Source of the DNA: a virus
IMG/VR virus record: IMGVR_UViG_3300012000_000001
Location: 133,027-197,026 of that record
Length of the DNA stretch: 64,000 nucleotides
Strand: one strand, 5' to 3'
Position 1 is the first letter of the stretch; every line of letters begins with the position of its first letter. The position numbers were made by a program, and so were the translations under genes. Shown here piece by piece: positions 34,149 to 42,149 of the stretch. Below the pieces are notes generated by a model. It had not been told where the DNA came from. It made no database searches and saw nothing but the letters and a program-made list of their open reading frames with translations.

Positions 34149-34676
34149 TTAATCCTCGCATTTACATAGGTATTTGTTACAGTAGGTACATTTTGGGCCT
34201 GGGTCTGGATTACCCCACGCATTACTATAACCGTTAAAACTCTCTTTGCCAGTGTCTATACATACCAATTTTTTAGATCGCCCCCTCTTGACAAAGCCGA
34301 TATTATACCAATGACAATCCCAAAATTTTAACTTTGTTTTTGCTGTTATGTTCTCTACTAAGTCTTGTAGTAGTATCATTGTTTTTCTGGTATGATTAAC
34401 TGGCAGTGCTTTTTCTGTAACATATCCCCATGAGCTTTTTTCATTAGTGAAAGATAACCATGAAACTGGAGAATAATCTAATTTACAAATCTTCCCATAT
34501 ACATTGGGGGCAAAACCATATTTAGCCAATACTTGTTGGTATTCTAATGCTTCTTTTGCTTTCTTTTTTGAACAAAACTGCTTGAATACTATATTATCAT
34601 AACCAACTAAACTGGCTACGTTACAATATCCCCCTTCATAGTAGTCTTTAGATATGTCTATTAATAGATTATCCAT
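34149..34676 (-). CDS. Protein-kinase-like phage protein with zinc knuckle
   Basis: 175 aa. A minimal kinase-like fold is suggested by a VFKQF lysine, an E-containing helix (KEALEYQQVLAKYGFAPNV), a hinge (SWGYVTEKAL), a catalytic-loop-like FWDCHWYNIGFVKRG and a DFG-like LVCIDTG. It resembles small LPS/aminoglycoside-kinase-like proteins common in phages. The C-terminus has CTYCNKYLCKC, a zinc knuckle. Substrate unknown; it could phosphorylate a small molecule or be inactive. Confidence 0.6.
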   Translation of the reverse strand: MDNLLIDISKDYYEGGYCNVASLVGYDNIVFKQFCSKKKAKEALEYQQVLAKYGFAPNVYGKICKLDYSPVSWLSFTNEKSSWGYVTEKALPVNHTRKTMILLQDLVENITAKTKLKFWDCHWYNIGFVKRGRSKKLVCIDTGKESFNGYSNAWGNPDPGPKCTYCNKYLCKCED

Positions 34677-34678
34677 GA

Positions 34679-34996
34679 TTAATATGATATAATTTGAGGG
34701 ATTTCCCCGGTAATATTATACAAGAATTCTTTGGCCTTATCTAAGGAGTAGAACTCTCCTAAAAAGATAACTGAATATCTATCATCGTATTCATATCTCT
34801 TGCCATATATTTGGTAGAATGGCTCATCAAGAGCCTCTTCTTCTGTATCTAGAAATTGTTCGGCACTTTTAATTTGGTCTATAAATGTACCGCCTTCGTA
34901 ATCTGGAAATTCTCTTACAGTTACTAGTTCAAAATATTCTATCGGAGATTTTGGATTAGTATTTCTAATCAAACCATTACACAGAGTATTAGTCAT
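34679..34996 (-). CDS. Hypothetical protein, 105 aa
   Basis: Unrecognised alpha/beta protein: FELVTVREFPDYEGGTFIDQ, then YSVIFLGEFYSLDKAKEFLY, a pattern seen in small phage proteins. Acidic overall. Tightly packed between neighbours (8-base overlap upstream). Confidence 0.6.
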   Translation of the reverse strand: MTNTLCNGLIRNTNPKSPIEYFELVTVREFPDYEGGTFIDQIKSAEQFLDTEEEALDEPFYQIYGKRYEYDDRYSVIFLGEFYSLDKAKEFLYNITGEIPQIISY

Positions 34997-35297
34997 TGGT
35001 TTTCCTATATAGTGGAACTACTGTAGTTTGATCAACATAAGGATTATTTTGAATTCTAAGATCGAATAAATCCCCACGATCATTTATCCTAGCCCAAGCG
35101 ACAGGACTAGCAAAATTTTGCCCTCTCAGTTTTTTGAGTTCATCCTTTGCATTATTTACCCAAAACAGATCAGCACCGGATGCCCAAGCAAAATCAATGA
35201 TAGACTCAAGAGGATCAGCATTTTTATCCATATAGCCTGCCAGTTCTATAAAAGTCTTTCGTATACTATCTTCCCAATTTTCATATTCTTCGATCAT
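34989..35297 (-). CDS. Hypothetical protein, 102 aa
   Basis: N-terminal helices (DSIRKTFIELAGYMDKNADP) and a C-terminal beta region (ASPVAWARINDRGDLFDLRI, YVDQTTVVPLY). The segment AWARINDRGDLFDLR resembles small phage proteins linked to nucleotide metabolism, but I cannot name a family. Confidence 0.6.
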   Translation of the reverse strand: MIEEYENWEDSIRKTFIELAGYMDKNADPLESIIDFAWASGADLFWVNNAKDELKKLRGQNFASPVAWARINDRGDLFDLRIQNNPYVDQTTVVPLYRKTND

Positions 35298-35520
35298 TTT
35301 GTAGTTTCGCTACTTTTTCTTCCAGAATCCTGACTCGCTCATAGATATCATAATTAGCTAATGGTAGTAAATCTTTTGCTGGGGTTTTACCATCGCCAAT
35401 TCTAGTGTCCCATATTTGTTGGATAGGATCTTTTTCGTATAGAAATACTTCTCCCGGTCTAGGAATATATTCAGAGCCGTGTTTAGCTTTTCCAATACCA
35501 AAATATGCGGTCATGCTCAA
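35281..35520 (-). CDS. Small virion-like protein with tropism-determinant-type motif, 79 aa
   Basis: RPGEVFLYEKDPIQQIWDT, then RIGDGKTPAKDL matches the short GE..L..D....(V/I)GDG.T...L motif at the N-terminus of phage fibre proteins and Mtd-type receptor binders. The end is a short coiled coil (VRILEEKVAKLQN). It is stand-alone here, without a receptor-binding domain. Confidence 0.6.
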   Translation of the reverse strand: MSMTAYFGIGKAKHGSEYIPRPGEVFLYEKDPIQQIWDTRIGDGKTPAKDLLPLANYDIYERVRILEEKVAKLQNDRRI

Positions 35521-35732
35521 ACAAATCCTATGCGAGTCTTTTCGCTCATAGTAACTTCAATTTCATTTTCATGAAACCGTTTACTGTCGTGAGAGCGACC
35601 GTTCCACCAAGAACATTCATAGGTTACATGATTGTTTCCGCGAATACATACAGCAGAAATCACACCATAAACATCTTCTGCCAACTTAACCTTACTTCCA
35701 ATCTTAAATGTTTCCAGAGAATTTTTAGTCAT
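35517..35732 (-). CDS. Small SH3/KOW-like protein, 71 aa
   Basis: FKIGSKVKLAEDVYGVISAV, then NNHVTYECSWWNGRSHDSKR fits a small beta-barrel protein family common in phages and plasmids. No known function. Overlaps the downstream gene start by four bases. Confidence 0.65.
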   Translation of the reverse strand: MTKNSLETFKIGSKVKLAEDVYGVISAVCIRGNNHVTYECSWWNGRSHDSKRFHENEIEVTMSEKTRIGFV

Positions 35733-35743
35733 ATATTTCCTTA

Positions 35744-35944
35744 TTAAGTTAATCCAGCTTCTTCTGAAGCATCATAATATCCAGTATCGTATCCTTGACC
35801 ATGACCAACAGTATAAGCTGCCATGAGCCACTTTATAATCTCGTCAGTTGTGTTTTCTGCAACATCAAGCTTTATATCACCTATAATTCGATCTATTCTT
35901 GGACCGAATTTTTCATCTTGATATAACCATTTGTCGAATGTCAT
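35744..35944 (-). CDS. Hypothetical protein, 66 aa
   Basis: The ATG at 35942-35944 overlaps the HNH stop as ATGA, so I prefer it to the longer frame starting at 35977. The product MTFDKWLYQDEKFG, then TTDEIIKWLMAAYTVGHGQG ends in a Gly/Tyr-rich helix. Unrecognised. Confidence 0.6.
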   Translation of the reverse strand: MTFDKWLYQDEKFGPRIDRIIGDIKLDVAENTTDEIIKWLMAAYTVGHGQGYDTGYYDASEEAGLT

Positions 35945-36411
35945 AAGATTTCTTTTCTGTGAAGTTTCATATGGCAATTAGCACACAATAGTATACATTT
36001 CTTGATTTCTTTTAATATTGTTATCCAAGCTTTATGCCAATTACTACATAAGTTGAATTTTTTTGTATTTGGGTTTTTATGATGAAAAGTTAAAACATCA
36101 TGGTCACAATTTCCACAATTATTGCATTTACCCCCAAGAATATTTATAGCTTTCGCTCTTTGATTGCCTCTTCTTTTAAAGGTTCTACAAGTAGGACAAA
36201 CATTATTTTTTGTCCATTTGAAATCTCTACTACATTCAGTGCAATGTTTTTTACTATTTTTATTTCTTTGTGGAAGATGCAGTCTTTTTGTATTGCGTTT
36301 ACCAAATGGCGAACATCCTAGACAATATATTCTTTTATTTATGTTTCTTTCTATTCCATCAATTACAACACGATTTTTAAATTTTTTTGAACACTTTAAG
36401 CATTTTTTCAT
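35941..36411 (-). CDS. HNH endonuclease with zinc ribbons
   Basis: 156 aa. Two CxxC-type ribbons (KKCLKCSKKF, HCTECSRDF, VCPTCRTF) and a third (KCNNCGNCDHDVLTFHHKNP) lead into the HNH core ending LLCANCHMKLHRKE. It is likely a free-standing homing endonuclease, different from the family at 39857/43799/50142. It is placed between the tRNA-Leu gene and small phage genes. Confidence 0.82.
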   Translation of the reverse strand: MKKCLKCSKKFKNRVVIDGIERNINKRIYCLGCSPFGKRNTKRLHLPQRNKNSKKHCTECSRDFKWTKNNVCPTCRTFKRRGNQRAKAINILGGKCNNCGNCDHDVLTFHHKNPNTKKFNLCSNWHKAWITILKEIKKCILLCANCHMKLHRKEIL

Positions 36412-36485
36412 CTTTCCATCTCCTGAATGTAGTCTAATTATGATTTACACCGAAAATGAAAATATCTACCATTTATCCTACATAG

Positions 36486-36570
36486 TGCCGGGGGCGGGAT
36501 TCGAACCCGCAGCGTTTCTAATGTGGGGGATTTTAAGTCCCCTGTGTTTCGCCAATTTCACCACCCCGGC
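36486..36570 (-). tRNA. tRNA-Leu (anticodon UAA)
   Basis: 85-nt class II tRNA. Acceptor GCCGGGG pairs with CCCCGGC, discriminator A, no encoded CCA. Anticodon stem GGGGA/TCCCC with loop CTTAAAA, giving UAA; long variable arm; T-arm GCGGG-TTCGAAT-CCCGC. It reads UUA codons, which are very frequent in this AT-rich genome. Confidence 0.95.
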
Positions 36571-36669
36571 ATGATACCCCTGATTACCCAAACTAGTGAC
36601 TTGAGGTTGATTATTGAATGTTGTAGCCTCATAGTTTAGTTTGAGTAGCAGGGATACTTTGGATTTAAA

Positions 36670-36954
36670 TCAGCCGTTGCTATGAGCAGCCCTGAGTTTC
36701 TGTACGATCTCAGCCATAGCCTCAACATTATCCACGGTCTTAGTAGGCTTCTTTCGCTCCATCTCAGGAAGCGTAATGCCCTTTTCGGCAAGAGCCTTCT
36801 TTGTACGCGAATAACGAGCCATCGTACTCGCAACCTTCTGACCAGTCTTTGACGCAATTTCAGCATAAGTCTTGCTGGAAAAAACAGCCTCAAGGAACTG
36901 CTCATCACTGCAACGAACTCTAGTCTGCTTATCTGTAGTAGAAACTTCAGCCAT
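36670..36954 (-). CDS. Putative DNA-binding regulator, 94 aa
   Basis: The ATG at 36952-36954 follows a GGAGG site. The segment CSDEQFLEAVFSSKTYAEIA, then SKTGQKVASTMARYSRTKKA looks like a helix-turn-helix of the resolvase/sigma-4 type, followed by a basic linker. It has its own strong promoter (37032-37060) and a hairpin leader, so it may be an early transcriptional regulator. Confidence 0.65.
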   Translation of the reverse strand: MAEVSTTDKQTRVRCSDEQFLEAVFSSKTYAEIASKTGQKVASTMARYSRTKKALAEKGITLPEMERKKPTKTVDNVEAMAEIVQKLRAAHSNG

Positions 36955-36986
36955 AATCAACCTCCAAATCATATCCAAGTTAGTGT

Positions 36987-37020
36987 CACTGTCGAACCCC
37001 ACGCGGGATTCATGTCACAG
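36987..37020 (-). promoter_or_regulatory. Leader RNA hairpin
   Basis: The 5' leader of the putative regulator gene folds into a strong hairpin: GAATCCC pairs with GGGGTTC across a 4-base loop (36994-37011), with CTGT/ACAG pairing at its base. It lies between the transcription start and the GGAGG site, so it could protect the RNA or modulate translation. Confidence 0.5.
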
Positions 37021-37031
37021 TTGACTCTTTC

Positions 37032-37060
37032 ATTCTACAACACTGTATCGGCTATGTCAA
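37032..37060 (-). promoter_or_regulatory. Sigma-70 promoter
   Basis: TTGACA (37055-37060), 17-base spacer, TAGAAT (37032-37037), upstream of the 94-aa regulator gene. Confidence 0.85.
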
Positions 37061-37112
37061 CTAGCGTCCTTGAAATTTTTTTTGATTCCTGTTCTGGTGC
37101 TGAACCTTGCAA

Positions 37113-37958
37113 CTAGTCAACAAATATTCCTTGAAATTCCTTTAACAAAAATTCGCGGAGTTCCTTAGCATCTTTGTGGTTTCTTAAATGTTCTAGCAAC
37201 TTATCCTGTTCTGCAAACGGGAATTTTTCCTGTCCTTTAAAAAAAATTCTTTCTGATTTAATCAAATAATATTGAATAGCATTTTTAAATTGTATATTTT
37301 TATCCCAATACTCAGTATCGTTATTTTTAACGGCCAATGCTAATGCTGTGCAGTAAATGCCAAACTCTAATGCTCCAGATACGCAGTCTGATTTTTCAGT
37401 TCCTATCCCCATCTCGCTATCATCCACAGCACTTTCAGCGCCAGCAATATATGCTGACCATTCATCTATGGGATATGTAGGAACATCATCCCAATGTCCC
37501 AGTTGTTTTACAAAATAAAGATTATATCTATAGCCCCTTAAAATAGTTGGAATATATGGAACAATGTCTCTCATATGAATAGATGGATTGAGGACAACTA
37601 TCCCCTTGCCGTCACCCGCATAAAAACCATTAACATTTTTTTTGAGCAATTTTTTATAAGAATTTCTTAATTCACTATTGATACCATGTACAGTCTCATG
37701 GGCAGATGTACTTCGTCCATGAATATCTTCAAAAGATTTTTCTTTAGAATAAGATAATATTTGATTATATGTCAAGGTATCAGGCAGTATCTCTCTATAT
37801 TTTTCTAAATCCACTAGAACTAAACCAACAGAGATAACTCTTGTGCTAGATTTTACAGTGTAAGATACGTTAAAAGTATGGAAACGGCCCTCTGCCATAG
37901 ATACACACGGCATTAAACATAAAAACAACACCACGATTTTAATTAATTGGTTGATCAT
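37113..37958 (-). CDS. Secreted zincin metallopeptidase-like protein
   Basis: 281 aa with signal peptide (MINQLIKIVVLFLCLMPCVS, then MAEG). HETVHGINSELRN contains the zinc motif HExxH, and a downstream acidic ligand could be the Glu of DEWSAYIAGAESA, as in gluzincins. The family is not one I can name. The gene overlaps the thioredoxin gene's stop as ATGA, so both may act in the periplasm. Confidence 0.65.
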   Translation of the reverse strand: MINQLIKIVVLFLCLMPCVSMAEGRFHTFNVSYTVKSSTRVISVGLVLVDLEKYREILPDTLTYNQILSYSKEKSFEDIHGRSTSAHETVHGINSELRNSYKKLLKKNVNGFYAGDGKGIVVLNPSIHMRDIVPYIPTILRGYRYNLYFVKQLGHWDDVPTYPIDEWSAYIAGAESAVDDSEMGIGTEKSDCVSGALEFGIYCTALALAVKNNDTEYWDKNIQFKNAIQYYLIKSERIFFKGQEKFPFAEQDKLLEHLRNHKDAKELREFLLKEFQGIFVD

Positions 37959-38419
37959 GGTAAATTACCATTCAACCAAGTTTCGTAGTCTGGGCGTTTG
38001 TATCCGCTTTTTCGTGCGGACTCAGCTCCATCTGTCAAAATTACAGAAGTAGGCAATCCTTTAATTTTATATTTATTTACCAGTTCTTTTTGTTTATCAG
38101 TATCTAAAAAACAAACAATATATTGTTTTAAAAGATCAATGTTCTTTGAATCTTTTTTAAGGTCTTTGCAATAAGGACACCACGAAGCACCAAAAATTAA
38201 AACTATTGGTTTTTTAACTTTTTTACTTAATGCTATGGCTTTGTCATATTCATCGTATAGCACATAGTCGATAACCACAGGAACTTCTGGCTGCGGTTTC
38301 GGAATAATATTTGGTACAACTACTGGAACTGTTGGTGCTGGTATTGGCTTTGTATTATTGATATAATATGCAACTAAAGACATACCAACCATTAGTATCA
38401 ATTGATCTATTTTTTTCAT
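37955..38419 (-). CDS. Membrane-anchored thioredoxin-like protein
   Basis: 154 aa. N-terminal anchor (QLILMVGMSLVAYYI), a Pro/Val-rich linker, then a thioredoxin fold with the redox motif ASWCPYCKDL and the cis-proline IKGLPTSVIL. It probably faces the periplasm and reduces or forms disulfides. The Cys-rich adhesins at 20.9-24.4 kb could be targets, but that is speculative. Confidence 0.82.
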   Translation of the reverse strand: MKKIDQLILMVGMSLVAYYINNTKPIPAPTVPVVVPNIIPKPQPEVPVVIDYVLYDEYDKAIALSKKVKKPIVLIFGASWCPYCKDLKKDSKNIDLLKQYIVCFLDTDKQKELVNKYKIKGLPTSVILTDGAESARKSGYKRPDYETWLNGNLP

Positions 38420-38489
38420 TGATACTTTTCCTTTGATGAAGAGGAGAAAATAATTTAGTCATTATATTTTACACCAAGTTGGTAATAAT

Positions 38490-38675
38490 TTATTGATCCT
38501 CTGATGGTAAGATAATGGCTAATAATATATATATCCACAGCAATAAGCTGCCAGTAAAAATAGCCCCTAAAATAAACAATAATCTGACTATAACAACATC
38601 TAGGCCCAATGCTTTAGAAAGGCCACAGCAAACTCCAAATAATTTACCCTTAGAGGACTTTATTAATTTAGACAT
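38490..38675 (-). CDS. PspC-domain membrane protein
   Basis: 61 aa. KLFGVCCGLSKALGLDVVIV, then RLLFILGAIFTG and LLWIYILLAIILPSED is the whole PspC domain (phage-shock/stress protein C). PspC senses membrane stress in bacteria. Its presence in a phage genome is unusual; it might dampen host envelope-stress signalling. Confidence 0.85.
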   Translation of the reverse strand: MSKLIKSSKGKLFGVCCGLSKALGLDVVIVRLLFILGAIFTGSLLLWIYILLAIILPSEDQ

Positions 38676-38676
38676 T

Positions 38677-38799
38677 CTAGTTTCTCTCTTGCGTGAGTAT
38701 TGTTATGTTGGATATAAGATTCTCAATAGTGGACGGATTGTATCCAGATACTAGATAGGAGTTATATAGTCCTAAAACCGGAATAAGTTCATTGATCAT
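38677..38799 (-). CDS. Short protein, 40 aa
   Basis: ATG at 38797-38799 after AAAGGA; stop TAG one base before the PspC start. Product MINELIPVLGLYNSYLVSGY, then helical. Supported only by the good ribosome-binding site and neat packing. Confidence 0.4.
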   Translation of the reverse strand: MINELIPVLGLYNSYLVSGYNPSTIENLISNITILTQERN

Positions 38800-38818
38800 A
38801 TGGAGTCCTTTTGGTAGA

Positions 38819-39085
38819 TTAAGACACTGTTACCTTTAATATAATACAGTCATCCTGATCACAAGCAATATTTTGAATGCTTACTATCCTCCCTTTGCCC
38901 AAGAAAGAATCACCAACAACCAGAAAAGGTCCGCCTTGCATATTGGCGGAGGTAATACAAGACTCATCAAACTGACAACCAAATCTCACCCAATCGCACT
39001 GACCCTCTAAAAAATATTCTTTTTCGCTAATTTGTGTAATTATTATTTGATTTTTACCCTTAACAGATCGGGAACACTGGCTCAT
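38819..39085 (-). CDS. Hypothetical protein, 88 aa
   Basis: Cys-containing beta-rich protein (EGQCDWVRFGCQFDESCITS, then GPFLVVGDSFLGKGRIVSI). Unrecognised. It overlaps the next gene by 26 bases. Confidence 0.55.
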   Translation of the reverse strand: MSQCSRSVKGKNQIIITQISEKEYFLEGQCDWVRFGCQFDESCITSANMQGGPFLVVGDSFLGKGRIVSIQNIACDQDDCIILKVTVS

Positions 39086-39278
39086 TCACAGCCTCGCTAT
39101 CAATCGCATAACCTTCTTTATTTTCTGACGCTAGGCTATTAAAAACGTCTTTTAGTCTTGTGTTTTCTTCTTCAAGCTTACGCATTATTAACTCTGCTTC
39201 ATTTAAAGCCTTTTGCAGATATCTGATTCGATTAATAAACTCTCCGGCCATATATTCGTTAGCAGTTTTTACTACCAT
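39060..39278 (-). CDS. Coiled-coil protein, 72 aa
   Basis: The central region is an obvious coiled coil (FINRIRYLQKALNEAELIMR, then KLEEENTRLKDVF). A TATAAATA string lies upstream at 39319-39326, though such strings are common in this DNA. Function unknown. Confidence 0.6.
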   Translation of the reverse strand: MVVKTANEYMAGEFINRIRYLQKALNEAELIMRKLEEENTRLKDVFNSLASENKEGYAIDSEAVNEPVFPIC

Positions 39279-39331
39279 AGGTTGGCCTCCATATTACTGG
39301 CGAAGGTTGAGAATAGAATATTTATACACCT

Positions 39332-39616
39332 TTAGCGGTCTAAATTTATCATATTCAAAAAACTTTTAAGATCTTTTAGTTGTTTATGGTCCATCATTAT
39401 CTGATCAGCATAAGGTTTTTTATGCCACAAAACCTGCCAGCAATATCGCAGTCTCTGCCATAATGACATCTTGTATCTAAATGCTACGTCTGTTTGATAA
39501 ATGGCAACGTCAGCCATTTTCCATTCATGGTCATATTCAATCATTAAAATCTCACTACGACAACCACAAGGCATAAATAATGTTTTATTATTGTTTAGGT
39601 CGCTTACAATTCCCAT
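39332..39616 (-). CDS. Conserved phage protein, 94 aa
   Basis: MPCGCRSEILMIEYDHEWK, then ADVAIYQTDVAFRYKMSLWQ and WHKKPYADQIMMDHKQLKDL form a family I have seen in phage genomes: a small beta protein with a CxC pair and a C-terminal helix. Function unknown. Confidence 0.65.
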   Translation of the reverse strand: MGIVSDLNNNKTLFMPCGCRSEILMIEYDHEWKMADVAIYQTDVAFRYKMSLWQRLRYCWQVLWHKKPYADQIMMDHKQLKDLKSFLNMINLDR

Positions 39617-39681
39617 GTTTAAAAATCCTGTCGTAATTTTTAGCCCAGGTTTTATTGTCTACCGATTTTGATCTTGGCTTA

Positions 39682-39879
39682 TCACCCTTCCCATTCTGAC
39701 TCATCTTCTACCTCATCAGTACCATAATGAAATTCATTTTTTTTTAAAATATAAGTTCTACCGGAATCACCAAAGATTTCATATAAATAAGTGTCATCAC
39801 CTTGTGTCATCATTTTATTGAGCCAACCTTTTTCTTGTGTTTCCAACACGGTGACTCTATGAAATCTCATTGGACTCAT
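39682..39879 (-). CDS. Hypothetical protein, 65 aa
   Basis: Beta-rich product (RFHRVTVLETQEKGWLNKMM, then TYLYEIFGDSGRTYILKKNE) with an acidic tail. Its start lies inside the end of the HNH gene (23-base overlap), so the HNH insertion may have changed its original 5' end. Confidence 0.55.
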   Translation of the reverse strand: MSPMRFHRVTVLETQEKGWLNKMMTQGDDTYLYEIFGDSGRTYILKKNEFHYGTDEVEDESEWEG

Positions 39880-40501
39880 GATTATATCTGCCAGATTTTT
39901 TCAAATTATCTATTGCCCATAGCGGTTGTAAATTGGTATAGTGAAAGCAAATTTTTTGTTGTTTTATATCAGTTAAATCAAAACTACAGCATGGCTTGAT
40001 ATGATCTATATGCCACTGCCCATAATTGTCCCAATTCATACCGTCTGAAAACTGTCTCTCTAAGTATAGTTTCAAGTCCTCCCAAGAGCAACCCAATAAA
40101 TTATACGAAATGCTATTTTTCGATCCTCTAGACAAAGCCATTCTGATACGATTACTAATGACAGTTCTTAATCTGAAATTAATATTTCCTTTACGTTTTT
40201 CTCTTCGTTTTTTATTAATTTTGTCTCTATATTTTTCTCGATATTTTTTAGCATTTATAGCAACTTTGTCTAGATTGTCTTGTCCCCATTGTTTTCTGTT
40301 TTCGTTTAATCGTTCTTTATATTTAGATCTATATTCTTGTTGTTGTTTTTGAATTTTCCTTTTATTCTTTTGTCTCCTTATAGCATTATATTCTTTTTGA
40401 CAAGATTTGCAATAAGGAGATTTTCCATCTTTTGATGCTTTCTGATTATGAAAATTAATAGGATCTTGTTTTTTGTTACATTTTATACATTGTTTTTTCA
40501 T
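39857..40501 (-). CDS. HNH homing endonuclease (family A, copy 1)
   Basis: 214 aa from the ATG at 40499-40501. N-terminal zinc ribbon (CIKCNKKQDPINFHN, then YCKSCQKEY), a very basic helical middle (RREKRKG), and an HNH core with WHIDHIKPCCSFDL and ICFHYTNLQPLWAIDN. It is closely related to the genes at 43799 and 50142, which share NWDNYGQW and HIKPC. The endonuclease gene is preceded by a hairpin that can mask its ribosome-binding site. Confidence 0.88.
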   Translation of the reverse strand: MKKQCIKCNKKQDPINFHNQKASKDGKSPYCKSCQKEYNAIRRQKNKRKIQKQQQEYRSKYKERLNENRKQWGQDNLDKVAINAKKYREKYRDKINKKRREKRKGNINFRLRTVISNRIRMALSRGSKNSISYNLLGCSWEDLKLYLERQFSDGMNWDNYGQWHIDHIKPCCSFDLTDIKQQKICFHYTNLQPLWAIDNLKKSGRYNHESNEIS

Positions 40502-40502
40502 A

Positions 40503-40531
40503 GTGTATACCTTTTCGCTTATTGTATACAC
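40503..40531 (-). promoter_or_regulatory. Hairpin over the HNH ribosome-binding site
   Basis: Perfect 8-bp inverted repeat: GTGTATAC (40503-40510) and GTATACAC (40524-40531), loop 13. The AAAAGG ribosome-binding site sits at the loop/stem border and the ATG follows directly. Such hairpins keep T4 homing-endonuclease genes silent on read-through transcripts. Confidence 0.6.
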
Positions 40532-40543
40532 CAGAAAGTAGAA

Positions 40544-41239
40544 TTAATCTTCAAAAACGTATGACCAGTATCTACTGTCAGACTTACCTTGTAAAGCATC
40601 CCAATAAATACATCTGGCTATATAGCAAGGAACGCCAATCTTTCCGCAGTTAATACTCCAGTGTTGTTCAGCCTTTCTGTATTGACCAAAGCCTTTGTTG
40701 CTACCATAGGTCAAATGCTCCATACCATATAGTCGCAACATATGGACATCCAAACAAACTGCCTTACATTCTAGAGGATGAATTTGCTCCAAAGTAAATG
40801 CCACTTTGGCGGAACCTAGTCCCGTGATTTTATTGACAATCTCATTCCTCTTTTTAATATGATATTTCTTAGTAGTCAAATAAAAGTCCGTAGGCTTTGC
40901 CCAAAACTGGTCTTTGAAAGCCCACAGATATTTGGTACGATTGTTGTACAATCCTACTCCAGAGTTTTTAAGTTTTTCTCTCAGAAGTTCTTTGTCATTG
41001 ACCCACTCTTCATAATTTTTAATTGCTTCGTAGCCACGAACATTACCTTTCCAACTAGTATGCACAGACATGAAACTAAAGAGATACCTTCTAAAGATAT
41101 CGGCAGTATTTTGCGGTCGCACACTCTCCCAATAGTCTTTATAAGCAACTACCTTATCTTTTGGAAAGTTTCTAAAAAACTCGTCGGCCTTGCTGGTACT
41201 CATAACAATCGGCTTTTTCTCAATAACTATGTCTGTCAT
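40544..41239 (-). CDS. HhH-GPD DNA glycosylase-like protein
   Basis: 231 aa. INKITGLGSAKVAFTLEQ-like text (KITGLGSAKVAFTLEQ) is a helix-hairpin-helix, and CKAVCLDVHMLRLYG has the catalytic-type Asp of the GPD loop, as in Nth/MutY/OGG enzymes. No FeS cluster cysteines at the end. It probably excises a damaged or foreign base. A strong promoter lies upstream (41278-41306). Confidence 0.7.
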   Translation of the reverse strand: MTDIVIEKKPIVMSTSKADEFFRNFPKDKVVAYKDYWESVRPQNTADIFRRYLFSFMSVHTSWKGNVRGYEAIKNYEEWVNDKELLREKLKNSGVGLYNNRTKYLWAFKDQFWAKPTDFYLTTKKYHIKKRNEIVNKITGLGSAKVAFTLEQIHPLECKAVCLDVHMLRLYGMEHLTYGSNKGFGQYRKAEQHWSINCGKIGVPCYIARCIYWDALQGKSDSRYWSYVFED

Positions 41240-41277
41240 AGTGTCCTCAAAAGGTTTGTTTCAAAGTGTATGCTGCG

Positions 41278-41306
41278 ATTCTACACTAGAGGTATCGACT
41301 TGTCAA
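41278..41306 (-). promoter_or_regulatory. Sigma-70 promoter
   Basis: TTGACA (41301-41306), 17-base spacer, TAGAAT (41278-41283), reading into the DNA-glycosylase-like gene. Confidence 0.85.
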
Positions 41307-41374
41307 GACCTGTATCTTTAAACCGTTCCAGCAGCCCCATGTAAAACTTAACAATATTTCCAATAATCTACTTT

Positions 41375-42136
41375 TTATTCTAGTTGAAATTTTATCATCA
41401 AGTCTCTTTGTTCTTTTGTATTTTTCCAATCCCCAGGCTTAATATATTTTTCTAAATCTAACTTGATTTCATCTATATAAACCGATGCTGAAAGTTTTTT
41501 AATCATTTTCATATGAGACACAAGATTAGTCACATGAAGTTTTTTTATTTTATTGGAAAGCACAGAACAAACCGGACCCAAAGTACCCACCCCACTCAAA
41601 CATAAATTACTAGCACCTAAAATAATACCCAAATCAGTTGCAAAATCATTTGATTCTATTTTAATATTTCTATTTTTTATAAGCTCATCTATAATAGGAT
41701 TATTATTATTTTCATAAATAACAATTGTTTCTTTATATTGATCTATTATTTTTAAAAAATAATTCAAAGGATTTTGAATATAATAACTATTAATTCTTGC
41801 TGTATCAAATATATCTCCAGATCTTATATGAACTACTAAAGTTTCTTCATTAATATTTTTTATATTAATTTGTTTAAGATTTAATTTTATAATATTTTGT
41901 ATAATATCAAATTTTTCTTCTGGGGTAGCTGTAGCAGGACCATAAAAAAAATTATGATTTTGAATAATTTCAGAATATTTTATATGATTATTAAATATAA
42001 ACCTATTTATAAGTGGGTGATCTGATGATTCAAAAACAAAATTGTTTTTTTTACAATACTGTATAGCATTACATAATTGAAATACATTATTTCCAAATCT
42101 TCCGCACCATTTTGATAACATTATTTTTTTACTCAT
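41375..42136 (-). CDS. GT11-like fucosyltransferase
   Basis: 253 aa. GRFGNNVFQLCNAIQYCKKN near the N-terminus and LVVHIRSGDIFDT (the HxRxGD motif that binds GDP-fucose) mark the alpha-1,2/alpha-1,6-fucosyltransferase superfamily. The end (ASNLCLSGVGTLGPVCSVLS) matches the third motif. It sits alone among DNA-repair genes, far from the main sugar island, suggesting separate acquisition. Confidence 0.75.
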   Translation of the reverse strand: MSKKIMLSKWCGRFGNNVFQLCNAIQYCKKNNFVFESSDHPLINRFIFNNHIKYSEIIQNHNFFYGPATATPEEKFDIIQNIIKLNLKQINIKNINEETLVVHIRSGDIFDTARINSYYIQNPLNYFLKIIDQYKETIVIYENNNNPIIDELIKNRNIKIESNDFATDLGIILGASNLCLSGVGTLGPVCSVLSNKIKKLHVTNLVSHMKMIKKLSASVYIDEIKLDLEKYIKPGDWKNTKEQRDLMIKFQLE

Positions 42137-42149
42137 AATGTATTTAATT

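Noticed and set aside
39319-39326. TATAAATA as a late promoter before 39278
   Set aside because: Such 8-mers are expected by chance many times in this AT-rich DNA and the neighbouring genes look early, so I do not list it as a promoter.
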